A stretch of 64,000 nucleotides of DNA from Rhizobium glycinendophyticum (GTDB lineage: Bacteria; Pseudomonadota; Alphaproteobacteria; Rhizobiales; Rhizobiaceae). The notes below the pieces were generated by a model. The model did not search any database. It had not been told where the DNA came from and saw only the letters and a program-made list of their open reading frames with translations. The stretch covers positions 12,355 through 76,354 of the forward strand of contig NZ_VFYP01000009.1 of NCBI RefSeq assembly GCF_006443685.1. The letters are read 5' to 3'. Each line of letters begins with the position of its first letter. Position 1 is the first letter of the stretch. Positions 9,402 to 18,459 of the stretch are shown here, piece by piece. A program made the translations under genes and the position numbers.

Positions 9402-10345
9402 AGGCTCGTCTTTCTGCCGACAGCATCCGCCTTCTGATCCCCGCCCTGTCACTCGGCGTACTTCTGGCTGCGGTATTCTATCTCCAGCCGCGCGCAATGA
9501 GCTACACGGGCCTGAACTTGCTGTTCAATCTCGCAGTCCCGATTGCGCTTGCCACCATCGCCCAGATGCTGGTGATGACGATCAACGACCTTGATCTGTC
9601 GATGGGCACCTTTGTCAGCTTTGCGGCCTGCGTTGCGGCGACCTTCCTCAATGACACGCCGCTGCTCGGCATCGCGATCCTCGCCGGCGCAGTCGGTGTC
9701 TATGCAGTGATCGGAGTGCTGATCCATGTGCGTGATTTGCCGTCGATTGTCGTGACGCTCGGCATGAGCTTTGTCTGGGGCGGTCTTGCCGTCCTCATCC
9801 TGCCGGCGCCTGGCGGATCGGCTCCCACCTGGATCCGCGCCATCATGACCTCGCGCCCGCCGCTCGTGCCGATGGCGATCATGGCGAGCGTCCTCATCGC
9901 CTTTGTCAGTCACTATTTGATCGTGCGGTCCTCCTTCGGCGTCGTGTTGCGCGGTGTCGGCGGTAATGCGCGCTCGGTCGAACGGGCCGGCTGGTCGATC
10001 ATCGGCGCCCGCGCCTCGATGTATGCACTGGCGGGGTTCTTTGCGGTTCTCTCCGGCATTGCGCTTGTGGGTCTCACCACCTCGGCGGATGCCAATATCG
10101 CGCTTCGCTATACACTGCTGTCCATTGCCGGTGTCATTCTGGGCGGTGGCGAGTTCGTCGGTGGACGGGTTTCGCCGATCGGCGCCGTCATCGGCGCGTT
10201 GACGCTGACACTTGCCGGATCATTCCTGTCGTTCCTGCGGATTTCGCCGGACTGGCAGATCGGCGCCCAAGGGGCGATCCTGATCCTGGTGCTGACGCTG
10301 CGTCTTGCCCTTAACCGCTTCGAAGGCCGGAGGGTAAAGTCATGA
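9398..10345 (+). CDS. Sugar ABC transporter permease (RbsC-like), first
   Basis: A 315-residue integral membrane protein of the branched-chain/ribose permease family (BPD_transp_2), starting at the ATG at 9398 that overlaps the ATPase stop by four bases. Several hydrophobic helices are evident, and the family region IAQMLVMTINDLDLSMGTFV occurs near residues 50-70 (equivalent to GIDLSVG in ribose permeases), with GVILGGGEFVGGRVSPIGA near 245. It pairs with the next permease to make the translocation pore. A much longer open frame starts upstream at 9041 but its first part is a shadow of the ATPase gene. Confidence 0.9.
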   Translation: MKARLSADSIRLLIPALSLGVLLAAVFYLQPRAMSYTGLNLLFNLAVPIALATIAQMLVMTINDLDLSMGTFVSFAACVAATFLNDTPLLGIAILAGAVGVYAVIGVLIHVRDLPSIVVTLGMSFVWGGLAVLILPAPGGSAPTWIRAIMTSRPPLVPMAIMASVLIAFVSHYLIVRSSFGVVLRGVGGNARSVERAGWSIIGARASMYALAGFFAVLSGIALVGLTTSADANIALRYTLLSIAGVILGGGEFVGGRVSPIGAVIGALTLTLAGSFLSFLRISPDWQIGAQGAILILVLTLRLALNRFEGRRVKS

Positions 10346-11283
10346 GCGCCTTATTGAAACGGCCCTGGATCTGGTCTTTCGTCGCGGCAGCCGTCGTCTT
10401 CATCACCACGATCGTGTTTACCGGCGGAGCCAGCACGGTCGGGCTCGCCCAGGCCGCCCTCACCTTCGCCGCCTTCTCGATCCTTGTCGGGCTTGGGCAA
10501 ATGCTGGTTATCACGCTTGGACCCGGCAATATCGATCTCTCGGTACCGGCCAATATGACGCTGGCAGGCACTGTGGCGCTGAAGGTGATGAATGTCGACA
10601 ACGGCACCATCCTCATCGGGCTCCTGGTTGCGGTGCTGATCGGGATCGCTATCGGTATCGGCAATTACGCGCTGATCAAGCTGCTGCGCATCCCCCCGAT
10701 CATCGCGACACTGTCCATGAGCTTCATCATCCAGTCGACGGCCATCTGGACCAATCGCGGCTTGCGCATCAAACCCCCTTCGGTCTTGGCGGACTTCACC
10801 ACAGCTTCGACGCTCGGCGTACCCAATGTCGCGATTGTCGCCCTGATGCTCTCGCTGATCGTATGGTTCGTTCTGAACAAAACCGTTTACGGGCGTTGGA
10901 TCGCGGCCATCGGCCAGAGCATCAAGGCGGCCCGGATGACCGGCATCCCGATCGATGGAACACGGCTTGCGACCTATGTGATCTGCGCGGTGCTGGCCGC
11001 TGTCTGCGGCTATTTGCTCGCCAGTTTTTCAGGCGGAGCAGCTTTGAACATGGGCACTGAATACTTGCTGATGTCGATCGCAGTCGTGGTTATCGGCGGT
11101 ACAGCAGTTGCCGGCGGTAATTCCAATGTGCCGGGAATTTGGGGCGCCTCGCTCTTCATGTTCCTGGTCGTGTCGATGCTCAACACCTATGGCTTCGGTG
11201 CCGGCGTTCGCCTGATCCTCACCGGCCTCATCATCATTGCCGTCATCATGCTGCCGAGCGCCCGCCCGCTCGACAAACGATAA
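10342..11283 (+). CDS. Sugar ABC transporter permease (RbsC-like), second
   Basis: The second 313-residue permease subunit of the CUT2 importer, overlapping the first by four bases. It shows GLGQMLVITLGPGNIDLSVP near residues 50-70, the family's conserved region, and a run of hydrophobic segments throughout. The presence of two distinct permeases implies a heterodimeric pore rather than the usual RbsC homodimer. It is followed after 16 bases by the lactonase gene. Confidence 0.9.
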   Translation: MSALLKRPWIWSFVAAAVVFITTIVFTGGASTVGLAQAALTFAAFSILVGLGQMLVITLGPGNIDLSVPANMTLAGTVALKVMNVDNGTILIGLLVAVLIGIAIGIGNYALIKLLRIPPIIATLSMSFIIQSTAIWTNRGLRIKPPSVLADFTTASTLGVPNVAIVALMLSLIVWFVLNKTVYGRWIAAIGQSIKAARMTGIPIDGTRLATYVICAVLAAVCGYLLASFSGGAALNMGTEYLLMSIAVVVIGGTAVAGGNSNVPGIWGASLFMFLVVSMLNTYGFGAGVRLILTGLIIIAVIMLPSARPLDKR

Positions 11284-11299
11284 CCCGCAGGACAGACCC

Positions 11300-12217
11300 A
11301 TGTCGGACAATCCATTCTACGAGATCCATGATCCGCGATTTCGCGACCTCGTCGTCAGCAGTGCGTCGCTCGAAGAACTCTATTCCGGCTGCCGTTGGGC
11401 AGAAGGCCCCGTGTGGTTCGACGATGCCGGCCATCTCCTGTTTTCCGACATCCCCAACCAGCGTATCCTGCGCTGGGTGGAGGGTGGCGGCGTCTCGGTC
11501 TTCCGCAGCCCGTCCAACTTTGCCAACGGCCATACCCGTGACCGTGAGGGTCGACTGGTCTCCTGTGAGCACGGTGAACGCCGGGTCACGCGCACGGAAA
11601 TAGACGGGACAATCACGGTGCTGGCCGACAGCTACAACGGCAAGCGATTGAACTCGCCCAATGACGTCGTCGTACGCTCCGACGGCAGCGTCTGGTTCAG
11701 CGACCCCTCCTACGGAATCCTGTCCGACTATGAAGGTTACAAGGCAGACGAAGAGCAGGAAACCCGCAACGTCTGGCGGCTGGATCCAACGACGGGATCG
11801 CTTGCGATCATGGCGCATGACTGCCTGCAGCCGAACGGACTTGCCTTCTCGCCCGATGAACGTCGTCTTTATGTGGCCGATTCAGGGGCAAGCCACGCCC
11901 CGGAGGCACCGCGCCATATCCTCGTCTACGACGTGTCGGAAGATGGCCGCGCGCTCTCCAATCCACAAGTCTTCGCCACCATCGACAAGGGCATCCCCGA
12001 CGGCATGCGGGTTGACATGTCCAGAAATCTCTGGTCGAGTGCGGCGGACGGCGTTCACTGCTTCTCACCCGAAGGCGTTTTACTCGGCAAGATCCTAGTG
12101 CCGCAGGTCGTTGCCAATCTCACTTTCGGAGGCCCCCGGCGCAATCGTCTTTTCATCACGGCCACAAAATCGCTCTACTCGATTTACACGGCAACGACTG
12201 GGGCGCACCGGCCATAG
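11300..12217 (+). CDS. SMP-30/gluconolactonase family protein
   Basis: The 305-residue protein belongs to the six-bladed propeller lactonases (SGL/regucalcin), which open sugar lactones using a divalent metal. The metal-site pattern is visible: WAEGPVWFDDAGHLLFSDIP near residues 34-53 (metal-binding Glu), KRLNSPNDVVVRSDGSVWFS near 115-134 (Asn) and LYVADSG near 192 (Asp). I start it at the ATG at 11300; an extension upstream overlaps the permease. Last gene of the ABC operon, so it probably hydrolyses a lactone from oxidation of the imported sugar. No dehydrogenase lies in the unit. A diverged copy of its last 43 codons lies at 16750. Confidence 0.88.
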   Translation: MSDNPFYEIHDPRFRDLVVSSASLEELYSGCRWAEGPVWFDDAGHLLFSDIPNQRILRWVEGGGVSVFRSPSNFANGHTRDREGRLVSCEHGERRVTRTEIDGTITVLADSYNGKRLNSPNDVVVRSDGSVWFSDPSYGILSDYEGYKADEEQETRNVWRLDPTTGSLAIMAHDCLQPNGLAFSPDERRLYVADSGASHAPEAPRHILVYDVSEDGRALSNPQVFATIDKGIPDGMRVDMSRNLWSSAADGVHCFSPEGVLLGKILVPQVVANLTFGGPRRNRLFITATKSLYSIYTATTGAHRP

Positions 12218-12486
12218 GCAATCTCGTCGAGTTACAGTCCGCAGATCCGACAGGCTGAGGCCAAACTACTACCTACGGATGATCGGACGAAATGGCATGG
12301 TGAACCGGCCATATTGACGTAAAGCTGGTGACGTAGCGCATATCCGGTGTAGCACTTCGCCACTGTTCTTCTACATCCCCAACAGACTGTCGTGCTTTAA
12401 TGAGTCCTGAGCAGACCGCTGATCGGTCCGCGTCGGTTTTGCGGGCGTCGGCTAGGTCGTGAACTCATAAAGGGGCGGCGAGGCAA

Positions 12487-12909
12487 TTATGGGCGGCGGT
12501 CCGCCTGTAAGTACCAAATAAAGCACATGCGGTCGCGGACGCTGCCACCGGTAGCTTCGTAAGCAGCAAAAGGGCCTGCGAATGCTTTGCGCCCTTCTGC
12601 GATAAAATCGTAAAATCGCGTGATATCAACCATTTGCCGTCGTGCGTTTTTGGCGGAAAGCGCTACGCGCTCGCTCCAGGTTAACCCGACTGGCTCGCCC
12701 TTCAACGCATTTACCTCAACCCGATAACATTCGCAGGTGCCTTCTGGCATAAGGAATTGCAGTTGCCCGCCAACGTTGAGAAGGCCCAATTTCTCGGCTT
12801 CATCTATCACCAGAGGTATTGTTTCAGGTTGCCAACCCCATTCACCGCCGTTGCGACAAGCAACGGATCGCAGCGTGTCGGGCAGGAGCATCTCAAGATC
12901 GTCTTTCAT
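12487..12909 (-). CDS. Hypothetical protein, 140 aa
   Basis: A soluble, slightly acidic protein without signal peptide or membrane segment. The N-terminus has MKDDLEMLLPDTLRSVACRN and the middle is beta-rich (LGLLNVGGQLQFLMPEGTCE), ending in a helical C-terminus with FIWYLQAD. Codon use looks coding and a start ATG is present, but no strong ribosome site is seen. It stands alone between the lactonase gene and an IS5 remnant. I do not recognise the family. Confidence 0.5.
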   Translation of the reverse strand: MKDDLEMLLPDTLRSVACRNGGEWGWQPETIPLVIDEAEKLGLLNVGGQLQFLMPEGTCECYRVEVNALKGEPVGLTWSERVALSAKNARRQMVDITRFYDFIAEGRKAFAGPFAAYEATGGSVRDRMCFIWYLQADRRP

Positions 12910-12962
12910 GCAACAAAGCTATACGTCTTCCACCAGCGGTCAACATCTGATTCAGTGTCGGC

Positions 12963-13730
12963 ATGAGCCAATAGGATCTGACCGACCCTGAGTGGGGCGT
13001 GATTGAGCCGCTGTTGCCCAACAAGCCACGAGGTGTGCCGCGTGTTGATGACCGCCGCGTGCTTAACGGCATTTTCTGGGTTCTGCGATCAGGTGCTCCT
13101 TGGCGTGATGTGCCACAGCGATATGGCCCCTATACCACCTGCTACAATCGCTTCCGACGTTGGATGAAAGCGGGAATCTGGGACGGTTTGATGGACGCCA
13201 TCACCAGCGCATCGCATGATCGGATCACGATGATCGATGGCACTTCAATTCGTGTACATCATTCAGCGGCGACATTGAGGGCGGACCATCCAGATCGCTG
13301 CCTTGGAAGAAGTCGAGGCGGTCTCACAACCAAAATCCATGCTTTGACCGATGGAAAGGGATTGCCAATCAAGATTGCCATTACACCCGGCCATGCCCAT
13401 GACCTGACGGCAGCGAGCGAACTACTCGATAATCTTCCGTCGGGTGCGATGCTTCTTGCGGACAAAGCCTATGATGCCAACTGGTTACGCTCAAAGTTGA
13501 GAGCGGAACGCTCATGGGCAAACATTCCGCCAAAGTCTAATTGAAGCAAGCCAATCGTCTTCAGCCCTTGGCTTTACAAAAAGCGCAATCTCATTGAGCG
13601 TTTCTTTAACAAGCTCAAATACTACAGGCGGGTTGCAACCCGATATGACAAGCTCGGAATGACGTTTCTCGCGATGACGAAGCTAGCTTGCATCCGCATC
13701 GTACTCCGTCATAACGAGTCCACGGCCTAG
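12963..13730 (+). pseudogene. IS5-family (IS427 group-like) transposase with two nonsense codons
   Basis: One continuous frame of 256 codons encodes a DDE transposase interrupted only by stops at codon 4 (TAG) and at 13542-13544 (TGA). Reading through gives DLTDPEWGVIEPLLPNKPRG at the start and NLIERFFNKLKYYRRVATRY near the end. The catalytic residues are all present: Asp in MIDGTSIRVHHSA, Asp in LLADKAYDA, and Glu in NLIERFF. In relatives the second stop position is often Arg (CGA), so CGA to TGA is the likely mutation. The element is recent but probably inactive unless the stops are read through. Confidence 0.88.
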
Positions 13731-13802
13731 CACACAGCTATTTGAACCAACGAGGTCCCTGTTCTTCGAACTGCATCCCGGCCCGTAGCTAATCAGGCAA
13801 CA

Positions 13803-14006
13803 TCAAAAGGCCAAACACACGACCGACAGAATTCCTCGTTCGCGGACTACGGTCAAAGAATCTTCTTGCCAAACTGGGGGATCCACACGCGCTCCGCCGC
13901 GATCCCTTCCACAGACTTGGAAGCTCCGCTTCGCGAGGTCGATCGCAAGGATATGCACCTTTGTCCTCTGCCTTTTCTGCGTGAGCGCCACCATGGCGCT
14001 GGGCAC
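13803..14006 (-). pseudogene. IS110-family transposase N-terminal remnant
   Basis: The minus-strand frame has KVHILAIDLAKRSFQVCG, the hallmark N-terminal block of the IS110/IS1111 DEDD transposase (first catalytic Asp in AIDLAK). The frame ends after about 45 more codons with no further recognisable transposase, so only the first part survives. It lies directly next to the 3' end of the small exported gene at 14048. Confidence 0.65.
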
Positions 14007-14047
14007 GTATTATACTCCGATGCCTGCTGGAGGGGGCATCCACCCCA

Positions 14048-14266
14048 TCAGTTCAGATCCTTGCAACCCGTCCCGATCGCATATCCCGTCGTTTTGCCTG
14101 ACTTACCGCTGTAACGCGTTACGAGCTTGTCACCATCATACAAGGCACCGCATTTGCCGAAGTACTTGATGTTAAAGTCTTCCTTTGCGAGGGCGGATGT
14201 AGATGCGAAGGCTGCGAGACCGATTGAAATCATGCCGACCGAAATAGAGACCCGGTGTGGTTTCAC
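14048..14266 (-). CDS. Small exported protein, paralogue of the 2181 lipoprotein
   Basis: A 72-residue protein from a GTG start at 14266, with an AAGGAA ribosome site. It has a signal peptide (hydrophobic run ending in TSALA-KEDF) but no lipobox cysteine. The mature part begins FNIKYFGKCGALYDGDKLVT, nearly identical to the block in the 122-residue lipoprotein at 2181, then ends early at CKDLN. It lacks the C-terminal 55 or so residues of its paralogue, and the IS110 remnant begins about 40 bases beyond, so it may be a truncation. It lies 28 bases after the Sel1-repeat gene on the same strand and is probably co-transcribed. Confidence 0.65.
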   Translation of the reverse strand: MKPHRVSISVGMISIGLAAFASTSALAKEDFNIKYFGKCGALYDGDKLVTRYSGKSGKTTGYAIGTGCKDLN

Positions 14267-14294
14267 GGAGTATTCCTTTCCTTCAATATTAGCG

Positions 14295-16370
14295 TCAAAA
14301 GATGTTTTCGAGGCGGACAGCTACAACTCTCGCCGCTGCATTACCCAAAGGACCCGTCCTGCAACGGTCTCCAGACGGTCCTTTGTCACAGGCCTCGCTG
14401 ATCGCGCGGATCGTCGAAGCGGTCAGCAGGCCATTAACAGGCCCAGCGTATTGACCGGCCTTCCTTAATCCCTGCTGCAGAACATACACATAGGCGTTTT
14501 GATTGGCAGTCCTGACTGCTTCGATGTATCCGCGTCTTTGCGTGATAGGAAGTGCGGCGATGTGCTGGTAGAGGTTCTCAAACTGAGCGAGGCTTCTTGC
14601 AGTCAGAGCTTCCAGCAGAAAATTCTCACGCCCACGCTCATTGTCACTGAGAAGCTTTGAGTACTTTACGAGGACCGTTTTCGCCTTAGTCGGAGACGCT
14701 GGAAACGCCTTACCTTTGCCTGATCTGTAAGCGCCAATCAAAGCTTTTGCTGCAGCAGCATTTCCCTTGTCAGCCTCTTCAGTCAAAATCCGCACCGCCT
14801 GAGCAGGATTCTTTGGCACACTCTTTCCACGGAAGTAAAGTTCCGCAAGGGTAGTTGATGCTCCTGATACCCCCTTCTGGCGTGCCTCTTGCAGCAGCTT
14901 TAAGCCCTGCCTTGCATTGGACTGCCTGCCGAACGCACGGTTGAGATGCGCATTAGCCAAGATCACGATGCTCTCATCGTCACCTTTTTCAATCGCCTGT
15001 GTCAGGTAGTCCCGAGCCTTTATCTTGCCGTCGACGCCCATCGCGCCCTTGAGATACAGACGCGCCAACTGCTTCAACGCTTGCACTTTACCGCCATCGG
15101 CAGCCTTTTGGTAAAGTGCGACAGCTCTATTCACATCCGCATCGACATAGTCGCCGTTGGACAGCACATCGCCGAGATAGAGAGCCGCGTCCAGATTGCC
15201 GTTATCAGCTTCGGCCCGCAGAAGCGCGACGGCTTTTTGCGGATCTTGATCTTCGCCGAAACCCCGCAGTGAGGCATCCGCAACCCTGCGCCAAGCTTTG
15301 GAACTACCGCTTGCTTGTGCCGCGGCGAAATAAGACGCGGATTTTTTCAGGTCTGCCGGTACCAAGACCCCATCACGGTAGATCTCGCCAAGCCTTATCA
15401 TGGAGTCTGCATCGCCCGCATCGGCAAGCCTGACGTTAAGCTCAACCAGCCGCTCTCCGCTGTCTGACATCCAACCAGCATCTGAATAGTAACGAATCAA
15501 TGACCTCGTCGCGTCCGCATAGCCATCCAAACTCAGACCCTCAAGGGCTGCCAAGCCGGCATCTCGCTCGTCGTCCCCAAGTTCCCCGGAGAGCTGAACA
15601 TCCGCCAGGCGCCATTTGGCTCTTTTCTCCCCGCTGTCTGCGGCCTCACGCAGGAGTGCGATGCCGCGCTGCTGATCAGCTTCGACGCCTTCACCTTTCA
15701 GATACAGCTCACCCAGCTGGACCTTCGCGTAACCATATCCTTTCTCCGACGATGCCTGCAGGAGCTCGAGCGCGCGCGCGGTATCTCGCGGCATGGTCTT
15801 GCCATCAAGCAGGAGACCCCCGAGCCGTGATTGCGCAGCCGCATGGCCCTCGGCCGCTGCCTTCTCGTAGAACTCCAAGGCCGTCTCAACGTCGCGCGGC
15901 GCTCCTTCTCCCTTTCGCAACGCCTCAGCCAAGATATATTGCGCACCGGGATCGCCAAGATCCGCGGCCTTCCGCGTGTATTCCAGAGCTTTTGCTTTGT
16001 CTTGAGGGACAACCTTACCAGACTGATACTCTGAAGACAGTTTACGCCATGCGGCGGCCGATCCAGAGGTCCCCGCCTCTTCCAATAATGCGAGCGCTCT
16101 CGGCACATCAGAGGGAACGCCGGATCCCGACAGATAAAGCTCAGCAAGGCTTCGCATCGCTTCTGCATCGCTCTTGGCCAGATCCTGCAGCTTCGCCAGT
16201 GCTTCTGACTTCTCTGCCTCCACCTTGGTCGATTTCACGATCTTCACGAGGGCTGAATAGGTGGAAGGCATTACTCCGGACGACGCCGCCCAGGTATTTT
16301 GAAGGGTAGTACCGCTCAATAGAAGTGCCAGGAGTATGGTCGTGCCTTTGAGAAGCTTTGGCCGTTTCAT
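14295..16370 (-). CDS. Exported Sel1/TPR-repeat protein
   Basis: A 691-residue protein starting at the ATG at 16370, just after AGGAGA. A signal peptide (MKRPKLLKG then a hydrophobic run ending NTWA-ASSG) sends it to the periplasm. About residues 40-590 consist of tandem Sel1-like repeats of about 36 residues, with typical pieces such as AEALRKGEGAPRDVETALEF and LGELYLKGEGVEADQQRGIA. The last 90 residues include a peptidoglycan-binding-like segment (LQQGLRKAGQYAGPVNGLLT). Such proteins are scaffolds for envelope or exopolysaccharide complexes (AlgK and ExoR are Sel1 examples). Near the galE/glycosyltransferase edge a polysaccharide role is plausible but unproven. Confidence 0.85.
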   Translation of the reverse strand: MKRPKLLKGTTILLALLLSGTTLQNTWAASSGVMPSTYSALVKIVKSTKVEAEKSEALAKLQDLAKSDAEAMRSLAELYLSGSGVPSDVPRALALLEEAGTSGSAAAWRKLSSEYQSGKVVPQDKAKALEYTRKAADLGDPGAQYILAEALRKGEGAPRDVETALEFYEKAAAEGHAAAQSRLGGLLLDGKTMPRDTARALELLQASSEKGYGYAKVQLGELYLKGEGVEADQQRGIALLREAADSGEKRAKWRLADVQLSGELGDDERDAGLAALEGLSLDGYADATRSLIRYYSDAGWMSDSGERLVELNVRLADAGDADSMIRLGEIYRDGVLVPADLKKSASYFAAAQASGSSKAWRRVADASLRGFGEDQDPQKAVALLRAEADNGNLDAALYLGDVLSNGDYVDADVNRAVALYQKAADGGKVQALKQLARLYLKGAMGVDGKIKARDYLTQAIEKGDDESIVILANAHLNRAFGRQSNARQGLKLLQEARQKGVSGASTTLAELYFRGKSVPKNPAQAVRILTEEADKGNAAAAKALIGAYRSGKGKAFPASPTKAKTVLVKYSKLLSDNERGRENFLLEALTARSLAQFENLYQHIAALPITQRRGYIEAVRTANQNAYVYVLQQGLRKAGQYAGPVNGLLTASTIRAISEACDKGPSGDRCRTGPLGNAAARVVAVRLENIF

Positions 16371-16749
16371 GAGAAGTCTCCTATAGGGAAGGTGTCGATA
16401 TCTTTTCACCCGGCATACACAAGCTGTAAACCTTAAAAGCGCGCAAAGGTCCCAGACGAGGATACCAGGAAATGAGATGCCATTGCGAATGTCTATAGGA
16501 TTCAGGGCGCTGAGATTGTGACAGCTTCGGGGCGAGGCTGAGTAACGAATGTGTTATCGCAGTGCAGCACGACGCTCATACTCGCTCAATCGCTCCTCCG
16601 GATGTTACAGGTAAAGTAGTTTGCAGCCCGCCGTCGGCACTGCCGAAAGCCGGGCTGTTCATTGTCCGTCGGGCTACACGCGAGAAGTTTAGTGGAAATT
16701 GAACCGACTAAGGATAAAACGTCGTGGTTGTTTCATCTCAGAAACGGCC
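16371..16749. other. Intergenic region, no supported gene
   Basis: It holds the upstream region of the Sel1-repeat gene and runs into the lactonase gene fragment. No coding frame, repeat or terminator is convincing. Confidence 0.5.
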
Positions 16750-16879
16750 GGCAAGATCCTGGTGCGGCAGGTCGTTGCCAACCTCACCATCGGCGGGCCG
16801 CGCCGCAACTGTCTGTTCACCACGGCGACGAAATCTCTCTATTCGATCTACACCACCACGACGGGCACTCAACGCCCCC
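16750..16879 (+). pseudogene. C-terminal fragment of an SMP-30 lactonase paralogue
   Basis: The 43 codons GKILVRQVVANLTIGGPRRN through SLYSIYTTTTGTQRP match the last codons of the lactonase gene at 12084-12214 (GKILVPQVVANLTFGGPRRN and SLYSIYTATTGAHRP), with many silent differences. The DNA differs at roughly one base in five, so it is a remnant of a diverged relative rather than a fresh copy. The stop codon is lost and the frame runs on into the end of the convergent M42 peptidase gene. Confidence 0.85.
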
Positions 16880-16912
16880 GAAGAAAAACACTCGCACATT
16901 CGGATTGGGAGG

Positions 16913-18112
16913 TCAGCGGAGGAATATCGAGGACGGGTCGATCTCCTGCGTCGGGTCCAGATCCTGCTCCGCCTGAGGAATGGTTTGACGAGTGAACCCG
17001 CGCAGGCCAGAGACTTCCTCCGCATCGCGTTCGATCTGCACCTCGCTCATGGCATAATAGACCGCAAGCTTGGCATTGGACATCAGCGCATGAAGGTGGA
17101 TGCGCTCGTAGCCATGCGAGGCATCAACGCCGAAGGTGATGAGCGCTGTGCGCACATCGTAGCCCGCCTCGACCGCAGACGCGGCATCCGAACGATAGTA
17201 TCGGAACACGTCCTTCTGCACCGGCACGCCCAGATCCAGGCAGATCTGGTGTAGCTTCTTCGACAAATGGTAGTCGAAGGGACCGGTCTGGTCCGCCATG
17301 GCAAGTGTCACGCCAAATTCCTGGGACGCTTGTCCAGGCGCCGTCGTGCCGTTGTCGATGGCAAGTAGCGAGGCAATCTCCGGCACAAGCGCTGCCGAGG
17401 CCCCGACGCCGACTTCTTCGCCGATGGTGAATAGCCAATAGGTGTCGACAGGGGTCTCGACCTCCTGACGCTGCATGGCCTCAAGTGCGGCAAGCATAAT
17501 GGCGACGCCGGCCTTGTCATCGAGATGCCGGGAGACGATGAAGCCGTTGTCCAGAAACTCCGGTTGGGGATCGACCGCAACGATGTCGCCGACGTCGATG
17601 CCGAGCTGCACTAGTTCATGGCGGTGGCGGGTAAGCGCATCGACCCGGAGCTCAACATGCGGCCAACCCGTCGGCTGGGTGTCGACCTCCTCGTTGAACG
17701 TATGACCAGAGGCCTTGAGCGGCAGGATCGTCCCGCGGTAGATGCCTTTCGATGAGAAGATCGATACCCGAGCGCCCTCGGCAAAGCGCGCCGACCAGTG
17801 ACCGATCGATACCAGCTCCAGCCGCCCGTTTTCTTTCAGCGCTTTCACCTGCGCCCCCAACGTGTCGAGATGGGAGACGATCCCGCGCGCCGGGCGGCGT
17901 GCAGAACCAGGCCTCAGTGCTCTGATTGCGCCCCGCCTCGTCAACATGACGGTCAGCCCAAGTTTTTCCAGTTCTTTCGCGCAATAACGGGCAACCTCGT
18001 CTGTAAAGCCAGTGGGACTCGGGATAGAGAGCAAGGCCTTCAAGCGACTTGTCAGATAGTCGGCATCAATGGTGATCGGTTCCTGCATGCACCCAATCTG
18101 TCGCGCATACAC
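16913..18112 (-). CDS. M42-family metallo-aminopeptidase
   Basis: A 399-residue cytoplasmic protease of the M42 (glutamyl aminopeptidase/FrvX) clan. The two-metal site is complete: His and Asp in VSHLDTLG near 85, Asp in SRHLDDKAG near 195, the Glu pair in TIGEEVG near 235, Asp in LAIDNGT and His in DASHGYER near the end. Length is typical. The family removes N-terminal residues from peptides; one subfamily is linked to synthesis of the osmolyte N-acetylglutaminylglutamine amide, but the partner genes are not next to this copy, so the link is only a possibility. Start is uncertain: 18112 or an in-frame ATG at 18088, neither with a strong ribosome site. Confidence 0.87.
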   Translation of the reverse strand: MYARQIGCMQEPITIDADYLTSRLKALLSIPSPTGFTDEVARYCAKELEKLGLTVMLTRRGAIRALRPGSARRPARGIVSHLDTLGAQVKALKENGRLELVSIGHWSARFAEGARVSIFSSKGIYRGTILPLKASGHTFNEEVDTQPTGWPHVELRVDALTRHRHELVQLGIDVGDIVAVDPQPEFLDNGFIVSRHLDDKAGVAIMLAALEAMQRQEVETPVDTYWLFTIGEEVGVGASAALVPEIASLLAIDNGTTAPGQASQEFGVTLAMADQTGPFDYHLSKKLHQICLDLGVPVQKDVFRYYRSDAASAVEAGYDVRTALITFGVDASHGYERIHLHALMSNAKLAVYYAMSEVQIERDAEEVSGLRGFTRQTIPQAEQDLDPTQEIDPSSIFLR

Positions 18113-18459
18113 GCAAGATCAAGCTTTTGAGGGTTCAGATTGCAATCCCCTGAAGGCGGGCCAAGGGCGGGAAAGGCGGTATTTTCGGATGCTGACCGTC
18201 GGTCGGCTGCTCTAAGCCAAGTCGTTTGATTTCCTCTCACAGCTATTCCTGAGGTCTAACTATGCTGCAGATGATGGTTGCAACCGCGTGTTCAACCACA
18301 CTGCTCAGGCTGGTGGCATACCGATTGGCGTCAGGCTTCCGAGCATTCTACTCGTACTAGTGTTGGTCAGAAGCCAGCGTTGGTGTAGACTCAAACAATT
18401 GATAGTCTCCATTTCCAACAGCCCTTCATAGCAGCCAGACTGCGGATCGTTGCCCGCCC
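18113..18459. other. Intergenic region, no supported gene
   Basis: Divergent promoter region between the M42 peptidase gene and the nucleotidyltransferase gene. No coding frame or clear repeat was seen. Confidence 0.45.
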
